A DNA stretch of 13,094 nucleotides from Chlorobiales bacterium. GTDB taxonomy: Bacteria; Bacteroidota; Chlorobiia; Chlorobiales; Chlorobiaceae. The notes beneath the pieces were generated by a model that ran no database searches, had not been told where the DNA came from, and saw only the letters and a list, made by a program, of their open reading frames with translations. The position numbers and the translations under genes were made by a program. The stretch lies in contig JAKSCY010000756.1 in NCBI GenBank assembly GCA_022360355.1, positions 1-13,094 of the forward strand, written 5' to 3'. This document shows, piece by piece, positions 1 to 7,906 of this stretch; the stretch's first letter is position 1; each line of letters starts with the position of its first letter.

Positions 1-542
1 CCAGGGTCATAGAAAAGGCAGAGTTCGCTAACCGATCCGTCCCGAATCATCGGCATGATGGGCTTGCCGGTAGTGACACAGCGTTCAATGGAGGGTTCAA
101 AACCCATGTCCGAGATCAGCCTGAGCATAAACCATGCAACGGCAGCGTCGGCGTTCCGGCAGGGTATGCATAGGGTTTCAAGTGTTACTGCGAGAAGATC
201 AAAAAGGCGGGTATTCTTTTCTTCGTTGCCCGTTGTGTTTCTCAGCGTCTCTATAAGCCGGTAAACCGCACTGAATCGCTTTATGCTGGGTTCGGCGGTC
301 ATCGGGCTCCGGATGATACGAGCTTCGCTGACAAGCTGTATGTCTCTGTTATTCCTTTTATAAAGGACCACTTCCAGAAGGTTTCCTGTGCTGAACAGGC
401 CTGAAAGCCTGCTTTTCGGGTTTCTGCCTCCCTTGAGTATCACTGAAATCCGCCCGAAATCCCTGGTATAAAGGGAGCATATTTTCGACTGGTCCTTGAA
501 TTTGACCTCTTTGAGAACGACACTCCGGGTTTTGGTAAGCAC
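1..542 (-). CDS. recO: DNA repair protein RecO (partial, C-terminus off the left edge)
   Basis: The reverse complement reads through without a stop from about 542 to the window edge, giving roughly 180 N-terminal residues. It begins (V/M)LTKTRSVVLKEVKFKDQSK and continues with SLYTRDFGRISVILKGGRNP, the typical N-terminal OB-fold of RecO. A helical part follows, containing FDLLAVTLETL and LISDMGFEPSIERC, the usual start of the RecO C-terminal domain. RecO is a cytoplasmic recombination mediator that anneals ssDNA and, with RecR, loads RecA on SSB-coated DNA. I chose the GTG at 540-542 because it places the conserved KTR motif right at the N-terminus, as in family members. The frame stays open further upstream and no clear Shine-Dalgarno supports any start, so the start is uncertain. 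Roughly the last quarter to third of the protein lies outside the window. It is transcribed divergently from the zinc-ribbon gene at 674. Confidence 0.9.
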   Translation of the reverse strand, partial: MLTKTRSVVLKEVKFKDQSKICSLYTRDFGRISVILKGGRNPKSRLSGLFSTGNLLEVVLYKRNNRDIQLVSEARIIRSPMTAEPSIKRFSAVYRLIETLRNTTGNEEKNTRLFDLLAVTLETLCIPCRNADAAVAWFMLRLISDMGFEPSIERCVTTGKPIMPMIRDGSVSELCLFYDP

Positions 543-673
543 GGTACGGATTTTTTTATTCAGGAAAATAATTATATATATCCCGGCCTGCTTTTGCACA
601 GGCTTGGGGCACGCAAGCTTGGCGACAGCATACATAAATAATAGACAGAAATAGATTAAGGAGGAAACTTCGA

Positions 674-919
674 ATGCCGACCTATCAGTATCGTTGTAAA
701 CAATGTGGATGTGAAAAGGAAGTTTTTCAGCGGATGGGTGATGACGCGCTGACAACATGTCCGGAATGCAACGCTGAAGAGTATGAGCGGGTTATCAGCG
801 CAGAAGGCGGGTTTCTGCTTAAAGGTTCCGGATTTCACAACACCGACTACAAGAAAAAGGGTGCTTGTGATGATTCGCCCGGCGCATGTCCTTCAGGAAA
901 GTGTCCCCTTGCCAAGTAA
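674..919 (+). CDS. FmdB-type zinc-ribbon protein
   Basis: 81-residue protein starting MPTYQYRCKQCGCEKEVFQR, the signature of the FmdB / putative regulatory protein family. Two CxxC knuckles (C8/C11 and C29/C32) form a zinc ribbon. The tail is low in complexity and cysteine-containing (CDDSPGACPSGKC), as is common in the family. The start is secure: a perfect AAGGAGG Shine-Dalgarno at 658-664 lies about 9 bases before the ATG. The molecular role of these small proteins is not settled; regulation of amidase/formamidase genes was proposed for the founding member, but no such genes are nearby. It is convergent with the OstA-like gene, with only 9 bases between the two stop codons, so the two transcripts must overlap or terminate within each other. 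Confidence 0.85.
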   Translation: MPTYQYRCKQCGCEKEVFQRMGDDALTTCPECNAEEYERVISAEGGFLLKGSGFHNTDYKKKGACDDSPGACPSGKCPLAK

Positions 920-928
920 GGGTCTTGT

Positions 929-1879
929 CTAAAACACCGGTTTTTCATTGTAGCGCAGTCTGAAACCGGGAAGGTTTATTTTGGGGCTGCCCCTCAGTTT
1001 GTTCGGGTACTGTTTCCCTTCAACATTGCCGCTAACCGTTATCCTGTCAAGCTTTCCCTCCGTGAAAGACATAACGATCGTGTTGCCGCTTGAATAATTG
1101 ATTCCTGCCGGGGATGAACCACTGTCGTATCCGTGGTAGAGGCTTCTTGCCTGAGAATCGACCTGTATGTCCGTTACTTTTTCCTGTTCATTCAGCTTGA
1201 TGTGCATGGTTTTGCCACTCAGCTGGTTGTAGAGCTGTTTTGTCAGATCAAGGGTATCCCTTGCTGCAAAAAAGGCGTCTCCGCTGACCGTGATCGATTC
1301 GACGTTTTTGCTGCCGTTCGATTCCTTGAGCTGCACTTTGATGCTGTCCCCGGAGAGCTGCCGCTCCCCCTGCCATGCAATTGCATCCGTGTATATCCAT
1401 ATCTGGTTTTCAGGATTATTGATGAGCCCCCGTTTTGATTTTGTTATCAAATTGTTTTTCAGCACTCTGCTGCGCACATTGTCTTCCAGCTCTGCAATTC
1501 CTGTATTCGGGTAGTAAAGTGCCTTGTCGCAGTATACTTCCTGCTTGCGGTCGGTCATGAAGATGTTGCCTCGTAACTCCACGACGCCGCTTTCGAGAAA
1601 CTCTGTGGCCCTGTCACAGGTGAGCAGCATGTTTTCGTGGGTAAATACGACATTACCCGAAACGGAGCGAACCGGTTCGATTCCGCCGGCAGGGGAACGA
1701 TCCTCGCCACCCTGCAGCCTGTCTGCCTGCTGTAAAACAATTTTCTTTTTCTGTGCACAGGCAGTATTATGCTCCAGTCCCACGATAGCATCATGTACCT
1801 GAAACAGCAGCAAAGAGAGCAGTGTGTACGCAAGTGTTTTGATTACCCTCATTATGGTTTTATCTATAGGGATAAACAT
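929..1879 (-). CDS. OstA-like / LptA-type LPS transport periplasmic protein
   Basis: 316 residues from the first ATG. A hydrophobic segment (about residues 10-28, RVIKTLAYTLLSLLLF) followed by TACAQ fits a Sec signal peptide, with cleavage after the A-C-A at 40-42 a possibility. The mature part shows repeated short beta motifs typical of the OstA/LptA jelly-roll: VSGNVVFTHENMLLTCDRA, VVELRGNIFMTDRKQEVYCD, GIAELEDNVRSRV, ITVSGDAFFAARDTLDL and ITVSGNVEGK. These proteins bind LPS and bridge the inner and outer membranes, or form the N-terminal part of an LptD-like protein; at this length it is a stand-alone OstA-type protein. The ATG at 1852 (residue 10) would put the signal peptide right at the N-terminus and may be the true start; neither start has a good Shine-Dalgarno. 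The divergent gene on the other strand starts only 30-57 bases away, so promoters must overlap the opposing 5' ends. Confidence 0.8.
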   Translation of the reverse strand: MFIPIDKTIMRVIKTLAYTLLSLLLFQVHDAIVGLEHNTACAQKKKIVLQQADRLQGGEDRSPAGGIEPVRSVSGNVVFTHENMLLTCDRATEFLESGVVELRGNIFMTDRKQEVYCDKALYYPNTGIAELEDNVRSRVLKNNLITKSKRGLINNPENQIWIYTDAIAWQGERQLSGDSIKVQLKESNGSKNVESITVSGDAFFAARDTLDLTKQLYNQLSGKTMHIKLNEQEKVTDIQVDSQARSLYHGYDSGSSPAGINYSSGNTIVMSFTEGKLDRITVSGNVEGKQYPNKLRGSPKINLPGFRLRYNEKPVF

Positions 1880-1909
1880 GGTTGAAGTAATGTAAAAAGG
1901 ATTTGTCTC

Positions 1910-3010
1910 GTGAAAAAGATTCTTTTAGCCGCCGGTGATCGTTGCGGTTTGTTGAAGGTGTTGCCGTTATACAAGGCCCTGTGTGAACATGACGACTACG
2001 AAGCCGTGCTTGCCGCCGGTGCACCGTTGCCTGAAGGCGAACGATCAGGCGAAAAACTTCCAGGTGTTTTCGGCGTTTCTGAAAATGTTGTCCAGGTTGA
2101 GGCCGGTGGCGGCACATCTGTCAACCAAATTGCTTCAGCGATGAATGCGTTTGGAGAGCTTCTTGCCGGTGAACAGCCGGATCTTGCCGTTATTGCCGGA
2201 GATGATGATGTCTCTCTTGCAGCAGCACTTGCTGCCGCGAAGCTCAGCCTTCCTGTCGCCTCTGTAGGAGCGGGCTTGCGTGACTATAACCGTCGTTCTC
2301 CGGCGGAAATCAACAGGGTGCTTATCGATTCGGTAACCGATATTCTTTTTGTCAGCGAACACAGCGGAGAGTATAATCTTATCAGTGAAGGCGTCGAGAA
2401 AGACCGGATTTTTTTTGTCGGCGAAATGCTGATAGACAGTCTTGTCGCCGTGATAGGCCGGTCAAACAGCTCGACCGTGGTTGATGAACTGGGGTTGGAG
2501 GCTAAAAAATATATACTGGTCATACTTGATCAGGCTGCTTCACTTGAAAGCATTGACGTCTTAAAAAACATCGAAGGTGTGGTGAAGGCAATTGCAGAGA
2601 AACAACCGGTTCTGATGTTGCTCGGCCCCGATGTTGTCACCGTTCTGCAGGAGCATGAAATGGAATTGGCATTTACATCGGTTCCGGGGGTTCAGGTCAG
2701 GCCGCTTGCCGCGTATGTCGAGCTGCTGCGTCTTGTCAAGGACGCACTGTTTGTTCTGACCGATTCCTCCCTCGCTCAGGTCGAATCAACCGTTATGAAA
2801 GTCCCATGCCTGACCATGCTTGACGATACCACCAGTCCGGCTACCATCGAGATAGGTACCAATGTTCTGGTCGGGGACAGGCAAGAGGATATCCTTCAGG
2901 CTGTCGATGAAGCTTTCCAGGGTAACCTTACAAAGAGAATGGCGATTCCTGAAAAATGGGACGGAGCCGTGACCGGGAGGATTATCGGAGTGCTGGACAG
3001 GGTGCTGTAA
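1910..3010 (+). CDS. UDP-N-acetylglucosamine 2-epimerase (WecB)-like protein, degenerate active site
   Basis: 366-residue protein with the two-Rossmann GT-B-like layout of the WecB/NeuC family. The best match is the central block ASVGAGLRDYNRRSPAEINR (residues 117-136), followed by LIDSVTDILFVSEHSGEYNL, EGVEKDRIFFVGEMLIDSL and a C-terminal FVLTDSSLAQVEST. Canonical enzymes read HVEAGLR, PEEINR, THRxEN and TDSGGxQEE followed by RPE. Here the first glutamate is G120, the histidine of HVEAG is S118, the His-Arg motif is replaced by ILDQAAS (about 205-211), the GG is S287-L288, and RPE is S309-P310-A311. D98 (of GDT) and E133 are kept. It therefore looks like a family member with altered or lost epimerase activity. 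It starts with GTG at 1910, preceded by AAAAGGA at 1895-1901. It is a single gene, divergent from the OstA-like gene. Confidence 0.75.
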   Translation: MKKILLAAGDRCGLLKVLPLYKALCEHDDYEAVLAAGAPLPEGERSGEKLPGVFGVSENVVQVEAGGGTSVNQIASAMNAFGELLAGEQPDLAVIAGDDDVSLAAALAAAKLSLPVASVGAGLRDYNRRSPAEINRVLIDSVTDILFVSEHSGEYNLISEGVEKDRIFFVGEMLIDSLVAVIGRSNSSTVVDELGLEAKKYILVILDQAASLESIDVLKNIEGVVKAIAEKQPVLMLLGPDVVTVLQEHEMELAFTSVPGVQVRPLAAYVELLRLVKDALFVLTDSSLAQVESTVMKVPCLTMLDDTTSPATIEIGTNVLVGDRQEDILQAVDEAFQGNLTKRMAIPEKWDGAVTGRIIGVLDRVL

Positions 3011-3011
3011 A

Positions 3012-3035
3012 AGCTTGTTTGCCTGATGGCAAGCT
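3012..3035. terminator. Stem-loop after the epimerase-like gene (weak terminator candidate)
   Basis: AGCTTG at 3012-3017 is complementary to CAAGCT at 3030-3035. An alternative inner stem, TTGCC/GGCAA around TGAT, can also form. It begins one base after the stop codon of the epimerase-like gene. No T-tract follows, so it is not a textbook intrinsic terminator. The remaining 150 bases up to the next gene show nothing I can name. Confidence 0.25.
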
Positions 3036-3240
3036 CCCAACCTCCTTACAATTATTCTCGGTTTTTCTATTCGGCCTGTAATTCCGGTACAAATCCTCTG
3101 GTGTCTGAGGAAAATAGCCAAACATGTATTGACCAATTGTCATAGACACCTGTATACTCAATCCGTTCAAACAAGCAGCCCTGAGGGTGCACAGTCCGGT
3201 AGGGTCATTGTGCATGAGTTCAAAAGAAAAGGAGAAAATC

Positions 3241-4161
3241 TTGGCAGTTCCAACATCGCGAACAAACATTGCAGCTGGAATCAGTGTTGATAGGGAAAAA
3301 TGTACAGGGTGCGGGCTCTGCGTATCTGTTTGCAAGGATTTCAGCATAGAAATAAAAGACGGAGCGGTCGAGGTGAGTGATCATCCGTTGTTTGGATGCA
3401 TAGGCTGCGGGCACTGTATGGCGATTTGTCCATCGGGCGCAATAGAAGTGGTTGGCCGCGCATGTTCGCCCGAAGATTTGTTTGACTTGCCTGATAGGAA
3501 AGAAGCTGCAACCTACGAGCAGTTGCACGTGCTTTTTCAGCGGAGGAGAAGCATACGGGAATTCAAGGAGACGCCTATTGAAAACAATCTGATAGAAAAA
3601 ATCTTGGATGCTTCGCGAACGGCTCCTATGGGGCTGCCGCCTTCAGATGTGAATGTTTTGGTCTTGAACTCCAGGGATACAGTGAGGTTGTTCGCTGAGG
3701 ACTTTTGCTCTTATTTGGAAGGCATGAAGTGGATGGTATCCGGATGGTTTTTGTTTTTGATGCGCCCTTTCTGGGGAAAGGAAAACCATGACATGTTCAA
3801 GAATTTTATTAAACCGCTGCTCCATGCTTATACGGAAAATATGCGAAAGGGGGTCAATCTGGTGAGCTATGATGCTCCGTTGGCAATGTATTTTTATGGG
3901 TCACCTTATACGGACCCTGCCGATCCGATTATTGCTGCGACCTATGCCATGACTGCTGCTGAAGCACTGGGATTGGGTTCCTGTATGATTGGTGGAATAC
4001 ACCCGTTTATTCAAAACGGAAGAAAAGCAAAGGAGTTCAGAGAAAAACAGGGGATCAAATTTGCAAGCCGGGAAGGTTTGTTTGTGATATTCGGATATCC
4101 AAAAGTAAAATATACCAAAGGAATACGCAGGACTTTTGCATCAATAGAAGAAAAACAGTAA
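3241..4161 (+). CDS. Nitroreductase-family protein with N-terminal 2x[4Fe-4S] ferredoxin domain
   Basis: The N-terminus carries two complete four-cysteine clusters, CTGCGLCVSVC and CIGCGHCMAIC-P (C21/24/27/31 and C53/56/59/63 counting from the TTG start), a bacterial ferredoxin fold. It is joined to an FMN-dependent nitroreductase domain beginning FQRRRSIREFKETPIENN (from about residue 99) and ending with EALGLGSCMIGGI and VIFGYPKVKYTKG. Such fusions feed electrons from the iron-sulfur clusters to FMN; the substrate cannot be told from sequence. The start is debatable. TTG at 3241 has the strong AAGGAGA Shine-Dalgarno (3229-3235, 5 bases away), whereas ATG 3214 and GTG 3187 are in frame but poorly supported (AGGG at 3201-3204 before 3214). 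A ferredoxin-type start just before the first cluster fits the TTG choice. It stands alone, with a short hairpin 10 bases after the stop. Confidence 0.85.
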   Translation: MAVPTSRTNIAAGISVDREKCTGCGLCVSVCKDFSIEIKDGAVEVSDHPLFGCIGCGHCMAICPSGAIEVVGRACSPEDLFDLPDRKEAATYEQLHVLFQRRRSIREFKETPIENNLIEKILDASRTAPMGLPPSDVNVLVLNSRDTVRLFAEDFCSYLEGMKWMVSGWFLFLMRPFWGKENHDMFKNFIKPLLHAYTENMRKGVNLVSYDAPLAMYFYGSPYTDPADPIIAATYAMTAAEALGLGSCMIGGIHPFIQNGRKAKEFREKQGIKFASREGLFVIFGYPKVKYTKGIRRTFASIEEKQ

Positions 4162-4171
4162 CAAGCGCCAC

Positions 4172-4186
4172 TAAAGGGCACCTTTA
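4172..4186. terminator. Short inverted repeat after the nitroreductase gene
   Basis: TAAAGG (4172-4177) and CCTTTA (4181-4186) form a perfect 6-bp stem with a GCA loop, 10 bases past the stop and followed by TTAATT. The stem is short and AT-rich with no real T-run, so termination is possible but weak. Confidence 0.25.
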
Positions 4187-4274
4187 TTAATTGCCATGAA
4201 TCCTGAACCGCTCAACATCTGCACAAAGAGTTGATCAGGGAATAAGGCACATTAATGAAAATGTTTTAAAGCTT

Positions 4275-4946
4275 GTGGAATTAAAGAATGTAGTCCCCTG
4301 GGGGCGTTCATTTGATGAGTACCAGGACATGTTCATGCTCACGGATGCCGATCTTCAGAAGATAATACTTGGATGCAGCGACGGTCCTGCCTCATTTAAC
4401 GCTGTCCTGACGAAAGCCGGCGGAAGCGTCGTTTCGGCAGACCCCGTCTACCGGTTTACCGCCGATCAGATCCGTTCACGGGTACGTGAAGTCTATCCCG
4501 AAATCATGTCAGAAGTTTCAAAAAATCCCGATGATTATGTCTGGGAATCCATCCGCGATGTCGAGTACCTCGGAAAAGTCAGGATGGAAGCGATGGAGCT
4601 GTTTTTCGATGATTACGAGCAGGGAAAACAAGCGGGCAGGTATATCAATGCTTCATTGCCGGAGCTTCCTTTCGAAGATAAAACCTTCGACCTCGCTTTA
4701 TGCTCCCATTATCTCTTTCTCTACAGCGAGCATGTAAGTCTTGAGCAGCATATCCTTTCAATGAAAGAACTCTGCCGCGTAGCACATGAGGTCAGGGTAT
4801 ATCCCCTCGTAACCCTTGAAGGCAAACCTTCCAGGCATCTTGACTCTGTTGTTGCAGAACTGCAAAACGTCGGGGTGGATGTTTCGTTTCAGAAGGTGAG
4901 ATACCGTTTTCAGAAAGGGGCTGAGGAAATGCTGGTGGTGAGGTAG
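4275..4946 (+). CDS. SAM-dependent methyltransferase-like protein (complete copy 1)
   Basis: 223 residues resembling a widespread group of class I SAM methyltransferases that begin LKNVVPWGRSFDEYQDMF. A motif I-like loop LGCSDGPASFNA (residues 32-43) would bind SAM, D56 in VVSADPVY is the acidic residue ending beta-2, and LPFEDKTFDLALCSHYLFLY (131-150) is the post-I/motif IV region. The C-terminal EVRVYPLVTLEGKPS and YRFQKGAEEML complete the fold. The substrate is unknown. GTG at 4275 is the only reasonable start codon close to the conserved N-terminus; the frame is open back to about 4200 but holds no better start, and no Shine-Dalgarno is obvious. This copy is the intact parent or paralogue of the two tail fragments at 8981-9229 and 10102-10395. 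Immediately after its stop the base composition drops to a markedly AT-rich island. Confidence 0.75.
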   Translation: MELKNVVPWGRSFDEYQDMFMLTDADLQKIILGCSDGPASFNAVLTKAGGSVVSADPVYRFTADQIRSRVREVYPEIMSEVSKNPDDYVWESIRDVEYLGKVRMEAMELFFDDYEQGKQAGRYINASLPELPFEDKTFDLALCSHYLFLYSEHVSLEQHILSMKELCRVAHEVRVYPLVTLEGKPSRHLDSVVAELQNVGVDVSFQKVRYRFQKGAEEMLVVR

Positions 4947-5494
4947 AATATTAGATATTTATAAAATGGTTGTACTGTATTCAGTAAAGCGAGCAAGATG
5001 TTTAATTTCTATAGGTGATATAGATTGTACTAGCAGTTTAGTGGATGGTACAAATATTATTTTGAAAGAATGTTATAGATTTTTCGATTTAGTTTAGGGT
5101 TTATAGCGGTTATTTGTGTGGTTAGATTAGCCTGCTTTTGGCCGGGGTACCAAATAGAAAGAACTAGAAACAGCTGTTGTTGGTCTGACGGGCGCTGGTT
5201 TATTGGTTATTTTTGATGAAATAACTAATTTACTTTTATTTTATCTTTAAGATTGCGTGATACTTCGTCGTTCCCCTTTTTTGTACGGCAGGGTAAATGC
5301 TTGTTTTGTAGGGCATTAGCTCGATTTTTGTGTTTATGTGTTAAGTCGCTTGACTTTTATCCTATATGCAAATTTTTAAGAGGTTGAGTTTCGCGTTCTA
5401 GTTAGAGAATAGTTTTCCATTCTGAGTTTTTTAGAGGTAGAGTATGCGTGTGTTTCGATGTGGATGGCTTTGCTTTTTTTGCAATAGTTGCAAT

Positions 5495-5524
5495 TTGATT
5501 TTTGATGAATAACGCTTGCATAAT
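5495..5524 (+). promoter_or_regulatory. Candidate promoter of the PRTase-like/membrane protein operon
   Basis: TTGATT (5495-5500) and CATAAT (5519-5524) are separated by 18 bases and resemble sigma-70 -35 and -10 boxes. They lie about 80-110 bases upstream of the coding region. In such AT-rich DNA a match of this quality can arise by chance. Confidence 0.3.
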
Positions 5525-5539
5525 TGCTGAATCGCAATT
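5522..5539. promoter_or_regulatory. Inverted repeat overlapping the candidate -10 box (operator or leader hairpin)
   Basis: AATTGC (5522-5527) and GCAATT (5534-5539) form a perfect 6-bp dyad around TGAATC. It overlaps the end of the CATAAT box and the expected transcription start, the position of an operator. It could equally be a weak 5' leader hairpin. Confidence 0.25.
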
Positions 5540-5605
5540 TAAAAAAACCAAACATTTTTATATATGATTTTCTGGTCTAATAGAGATAGCTGTGGTGATT
5601 CTAAA

Positions 5606-7888
5606 ATGACTAAAAGTCATAATGTATTTGATGTTATTGATTACGACATCATAGAAGAGAATGAACGTAAAGAGATACGATTAAGTCTTGATTTGTGGGC
5701 TAAGTGTCATTATACACTCGAAAATAGATTTATGAGAACTAGGCAAGGATTTCTTGTTAGAGACTTTGTTTTTATTAAAATTTTAGGAAAAAGTGTATAC
5801 CATCTAAATGTCGCAAACTCGCTTATAATAAACTCTTTTAAACGCTTTTTGAATCATGAGATAGATAATAGTGAAAATAAAGATAATCCAAACTGGAAAA
5901 GTGCAATAAAAGATTTTGAGGCATTGGAAAGATATATGCGATTCCATAATAACCTTATTGCTTCGAAAGTAAAATACTATTGTTTTAGGGAGACGCCAAT
6001 GCCTAGTATTAATTATCCATATATGGATATTAATAAAGATGTTATTAGTTCAGGTTTATCTGTGTTAAAGGCATTGTTGTCAAAAAAAATAGATATATCG
6101 AATTTATGTGGTATGGTATCTAAATACTATTATTCACAAGACCTTATTTATTCGTTTATATTTAATGAGGATAAAGAGTATGGTGCTTTTATAAACTTTA
6201 AGTACTCAAGCAGAATTTTTACTGATTTGAAGGAAAGGATTAATGGTTACATGGGCGGACTATTGATTGAGAGGGGTTTGATAGGTATTAAACTGTTTGT
6301 GGCAAAGTTGTCTTGTGGTATTATGGATTATTATGTGAATGAGAAAAAAAATGTTAATTACGAGAAGATTATAAATAAGCCGAGTTGCTATAACGAGTTT
6401 TGTGAGGCTATAAGGGGGAATGATAAATTTGTAGAGCCATTAACTTTTAGATTGATAGATATACTATGGAAGATTAATGGGATTTTATCAATGGCTAAAA
6501 AAAGTACTATTAATGATGAAGACTCGGCAAGTTTTAATGATAAGTGTAATGTGCAGATAAAAAAATTTATAGATGATTATCTTAAAGTGACAGAAGAATT
6601 GTACGATAAGGGCACTATTGATTACTATAAGTTATATTGTATTGAGCAAAAACTTTTCGAAAAAAATGATAATTATGATGAGCAAGGTCTTTATTCTTTG
6701 ATATTTTCTGAATATTCTGTGAAAAGTGTTAGAGATAGATTGAAAAAGCAGTCTTTGATTGATGGTAAAGACAAAGGTATTACAATCGAAACTGCATGTA
6801 ATAGTTGTGAAAGTAATGATGCGAAAATTAATGCGCTATCAAAAGACAATGAAAGTGGTCTTAAAATGATGAAGTTATTGCAAGATATGTTTGTTCCAGA
6901 TATAATGTCGTTGATGTGTAGTTATGCGCATATGGTAAAACTTAATAGACCTGATAAATTGGATGAAGAATATGTCGGTTTTTATAAGTCTGGCGTGTTT
7001 CTTGCGCATATGGTTAATGTGATATTAAAACAAAGAAAGTATGTATGGCTATTCTGTACGAGGCCATATGTTGCCACACTTCCGATACATAGGGAGGATG
7101 ACTGTTACAATATTGATAGAGTGATATTGTTTGATGAAAGTTTAAAAACCGGGTTTACTTATACGTTATATGAATCATATATAATGCGAAATTTAAGCGA
7201 TTGTGGTATAAAAGTATCTCTATATACAATATTTGATTTTAGTTATTATAAAAGGATTGCTGATACATCAAAGTTATTGTTTGAATCAGTTTTTAATGTG
7301 AATGAGAAATTAAAGGTATCAAAAAAAGAATATTTTCAAAAAAGTCATGACCCAGAAAATCTTGATAAAATCAGTTTCACATATAAGGGTATCGATGAAA
7401 TAATTGAATCGATTAGGGCTGAAAGTGGAGAAATTGACTTGTTCTATTTGATGTCAGATACGGATTCGATACTATCAGTATGTAAAGATTTTTGTGATAT
7501 TATATGCAGAGAAAGTGGCGATAAACAAAAGATAGCACTGTTTTCTGCCTCTGAAAGTGGTGATGTATTGACAATGTTTGTTGCATTGATGCTGAAAATT
7601 GAGAAAAAAGATATTGTTTTTATAGAAAAATCAAATATTAAAAGGGTTTTAAATGAAAAGGCATATGTGGTTTTTATAGATATGACCATAACTTCCGGTT
7701 TTTCGGCTGATTATACATGGCGCATTATGAACGAAAAAAAGTATAGCGCTTATAATGATAATGCCCGGGTAATTATGGAAAAGATTGGTAATGAGGAAAT
7801 TGATTTACTTCTTTCAATATATTCTGCTAAAGATGTAAAGTCAGAAAAAGTCCATGTGTTATATCCGCAAAAAAATAATTCTGAATAA
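5606..7888 (+). CDS. Large protein with two phosphoribosyltransferase-like domains (function unknown)
   Basis: 760 residues from the ATG at 5606, which has GTGGTGA (5592-5598) 7 bases upstream; an in-frame ATG at 5564 would add 14 residues but lacks a ribosome site. I do not recognise the protein as a whole. Residues 1 to about 430 are mostly helical and charged, with no motif I can name. The C-terminal part carries two blocks matching the PRPP-binding loop of type I phosphoribosyltransferases: VILFDESLKTGFT (506-518, DNA 7121-7159) and VVFIDMTITSGFS (688-700, DNA 7667-7705). Each is preceded by a hydrophobic strand and a possible PPi-loop segment (YKSGVFLA at about 460-467; SASESGDVLT at about 647-656). 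The first loop keeps two acidic residues (D510, E511); the second has D692 but M693. This fits a tandem PRTase-like pair, one perhaps degenerate. Codon use is strongly AT-biased, unlike the flanks. A membrane protein follows after 18 bases, probably in one operon. Confidence 0.7.
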   Translation: MTKSHNVFDVIDYDIIEENERKEIRLSLDLWAKCHYTLENRFMRTRQGFLVRDFVFIKILGKSVYHLNVANSLIINSFKRFLNHEIDNSENKDNPNWKSAIKDFEALERYMRFHNNLIASKVKYYCFRETPMPSINYPYMDINKDVISSGLSVLKALLSKKIDISNLCGMVSKYYYSQDLIYSFIFNEDKEYGAFINFKYSSRIFTDLKERINGYMGGLLIERGLIGIKLFVAKLSCGIMDYYVNEKKNVNYEKIINKPSCYNEFCEAIRGNDKFVEPLTFRLIDILWKINGILSMAKKSTINDEDSASFNDKCNVQIKKFIDDYLKVTEELYDKGTIDYYKLYCIEQKLFEKNDNYDEQGLYSLIFSEYSVKSVRDRLKKQSLIDGKDKGITIETACNSCESNDAKINALSKDNESGLKMMKLLQDMFVPDIMSLMCSYAHMVKLNRPDKLDEEYVGFYKSGVFLAHMVNVILKQRKYVWLFCTRPYVATLPIHREDDCYNIDRVILFDESLKTGFTYTLYESYIMRNLSDCGIKVSLYTIFDFSYYKRIADTSKLLFESVFNVNEKLKVSKKEYFQKSHDPENLDKISFTYKGIDEIIESIRAESGEIDLFYLMSDTDSILSVCKDFCDIICRESGDKQKIALFSASESGDVLTMFVALMLKIEKKDIVFIEKSNIKRVLNEKAYVVFIDMTITSGFSADYTWRIMNEKKYSAYNDNARVIMEKIGNEEIDLLLSIYSAKDVKSEKVHVLYPQKNNSE

Positions 7889-7906
7889 GTAAATGCATCT
7901 TGAGCC

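Larger units (their letters stand above)
4947..5563 (+). other. Long AT-rich non-coding leader of the island
   Basis: About 617 bases without a credible gene on either strand, sharply AT-richer than the methyltransferase gene before it. No transposase, tRNA or direct-repeat array is visible. It contains scattered short self-complementary spots such as ACAGCTGT near 5171, T-runs (for example around 5276) and, at its end, a promoter-like sequence and a small hairpin listed separately. The length is unusual for a simple 5' region, so an untranslated RNA or regulatory region is possible, but I see no specific evidence for one. Confidence 0.5.

Noticed and set aside
55..264. Plus-strand open frame of 69 codons
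   Set aside because: It lies wholly inside the recO reading frame on the other strand and resembles nothing.
2786..3347. Minus-strand open frames (116 and 121 codons) over the epimerase/nitroreductase gap
   Set aside because: They overlap well-supported genes on the plus strand, have no ribosome site, and the protein sequence looks like antisense noise.
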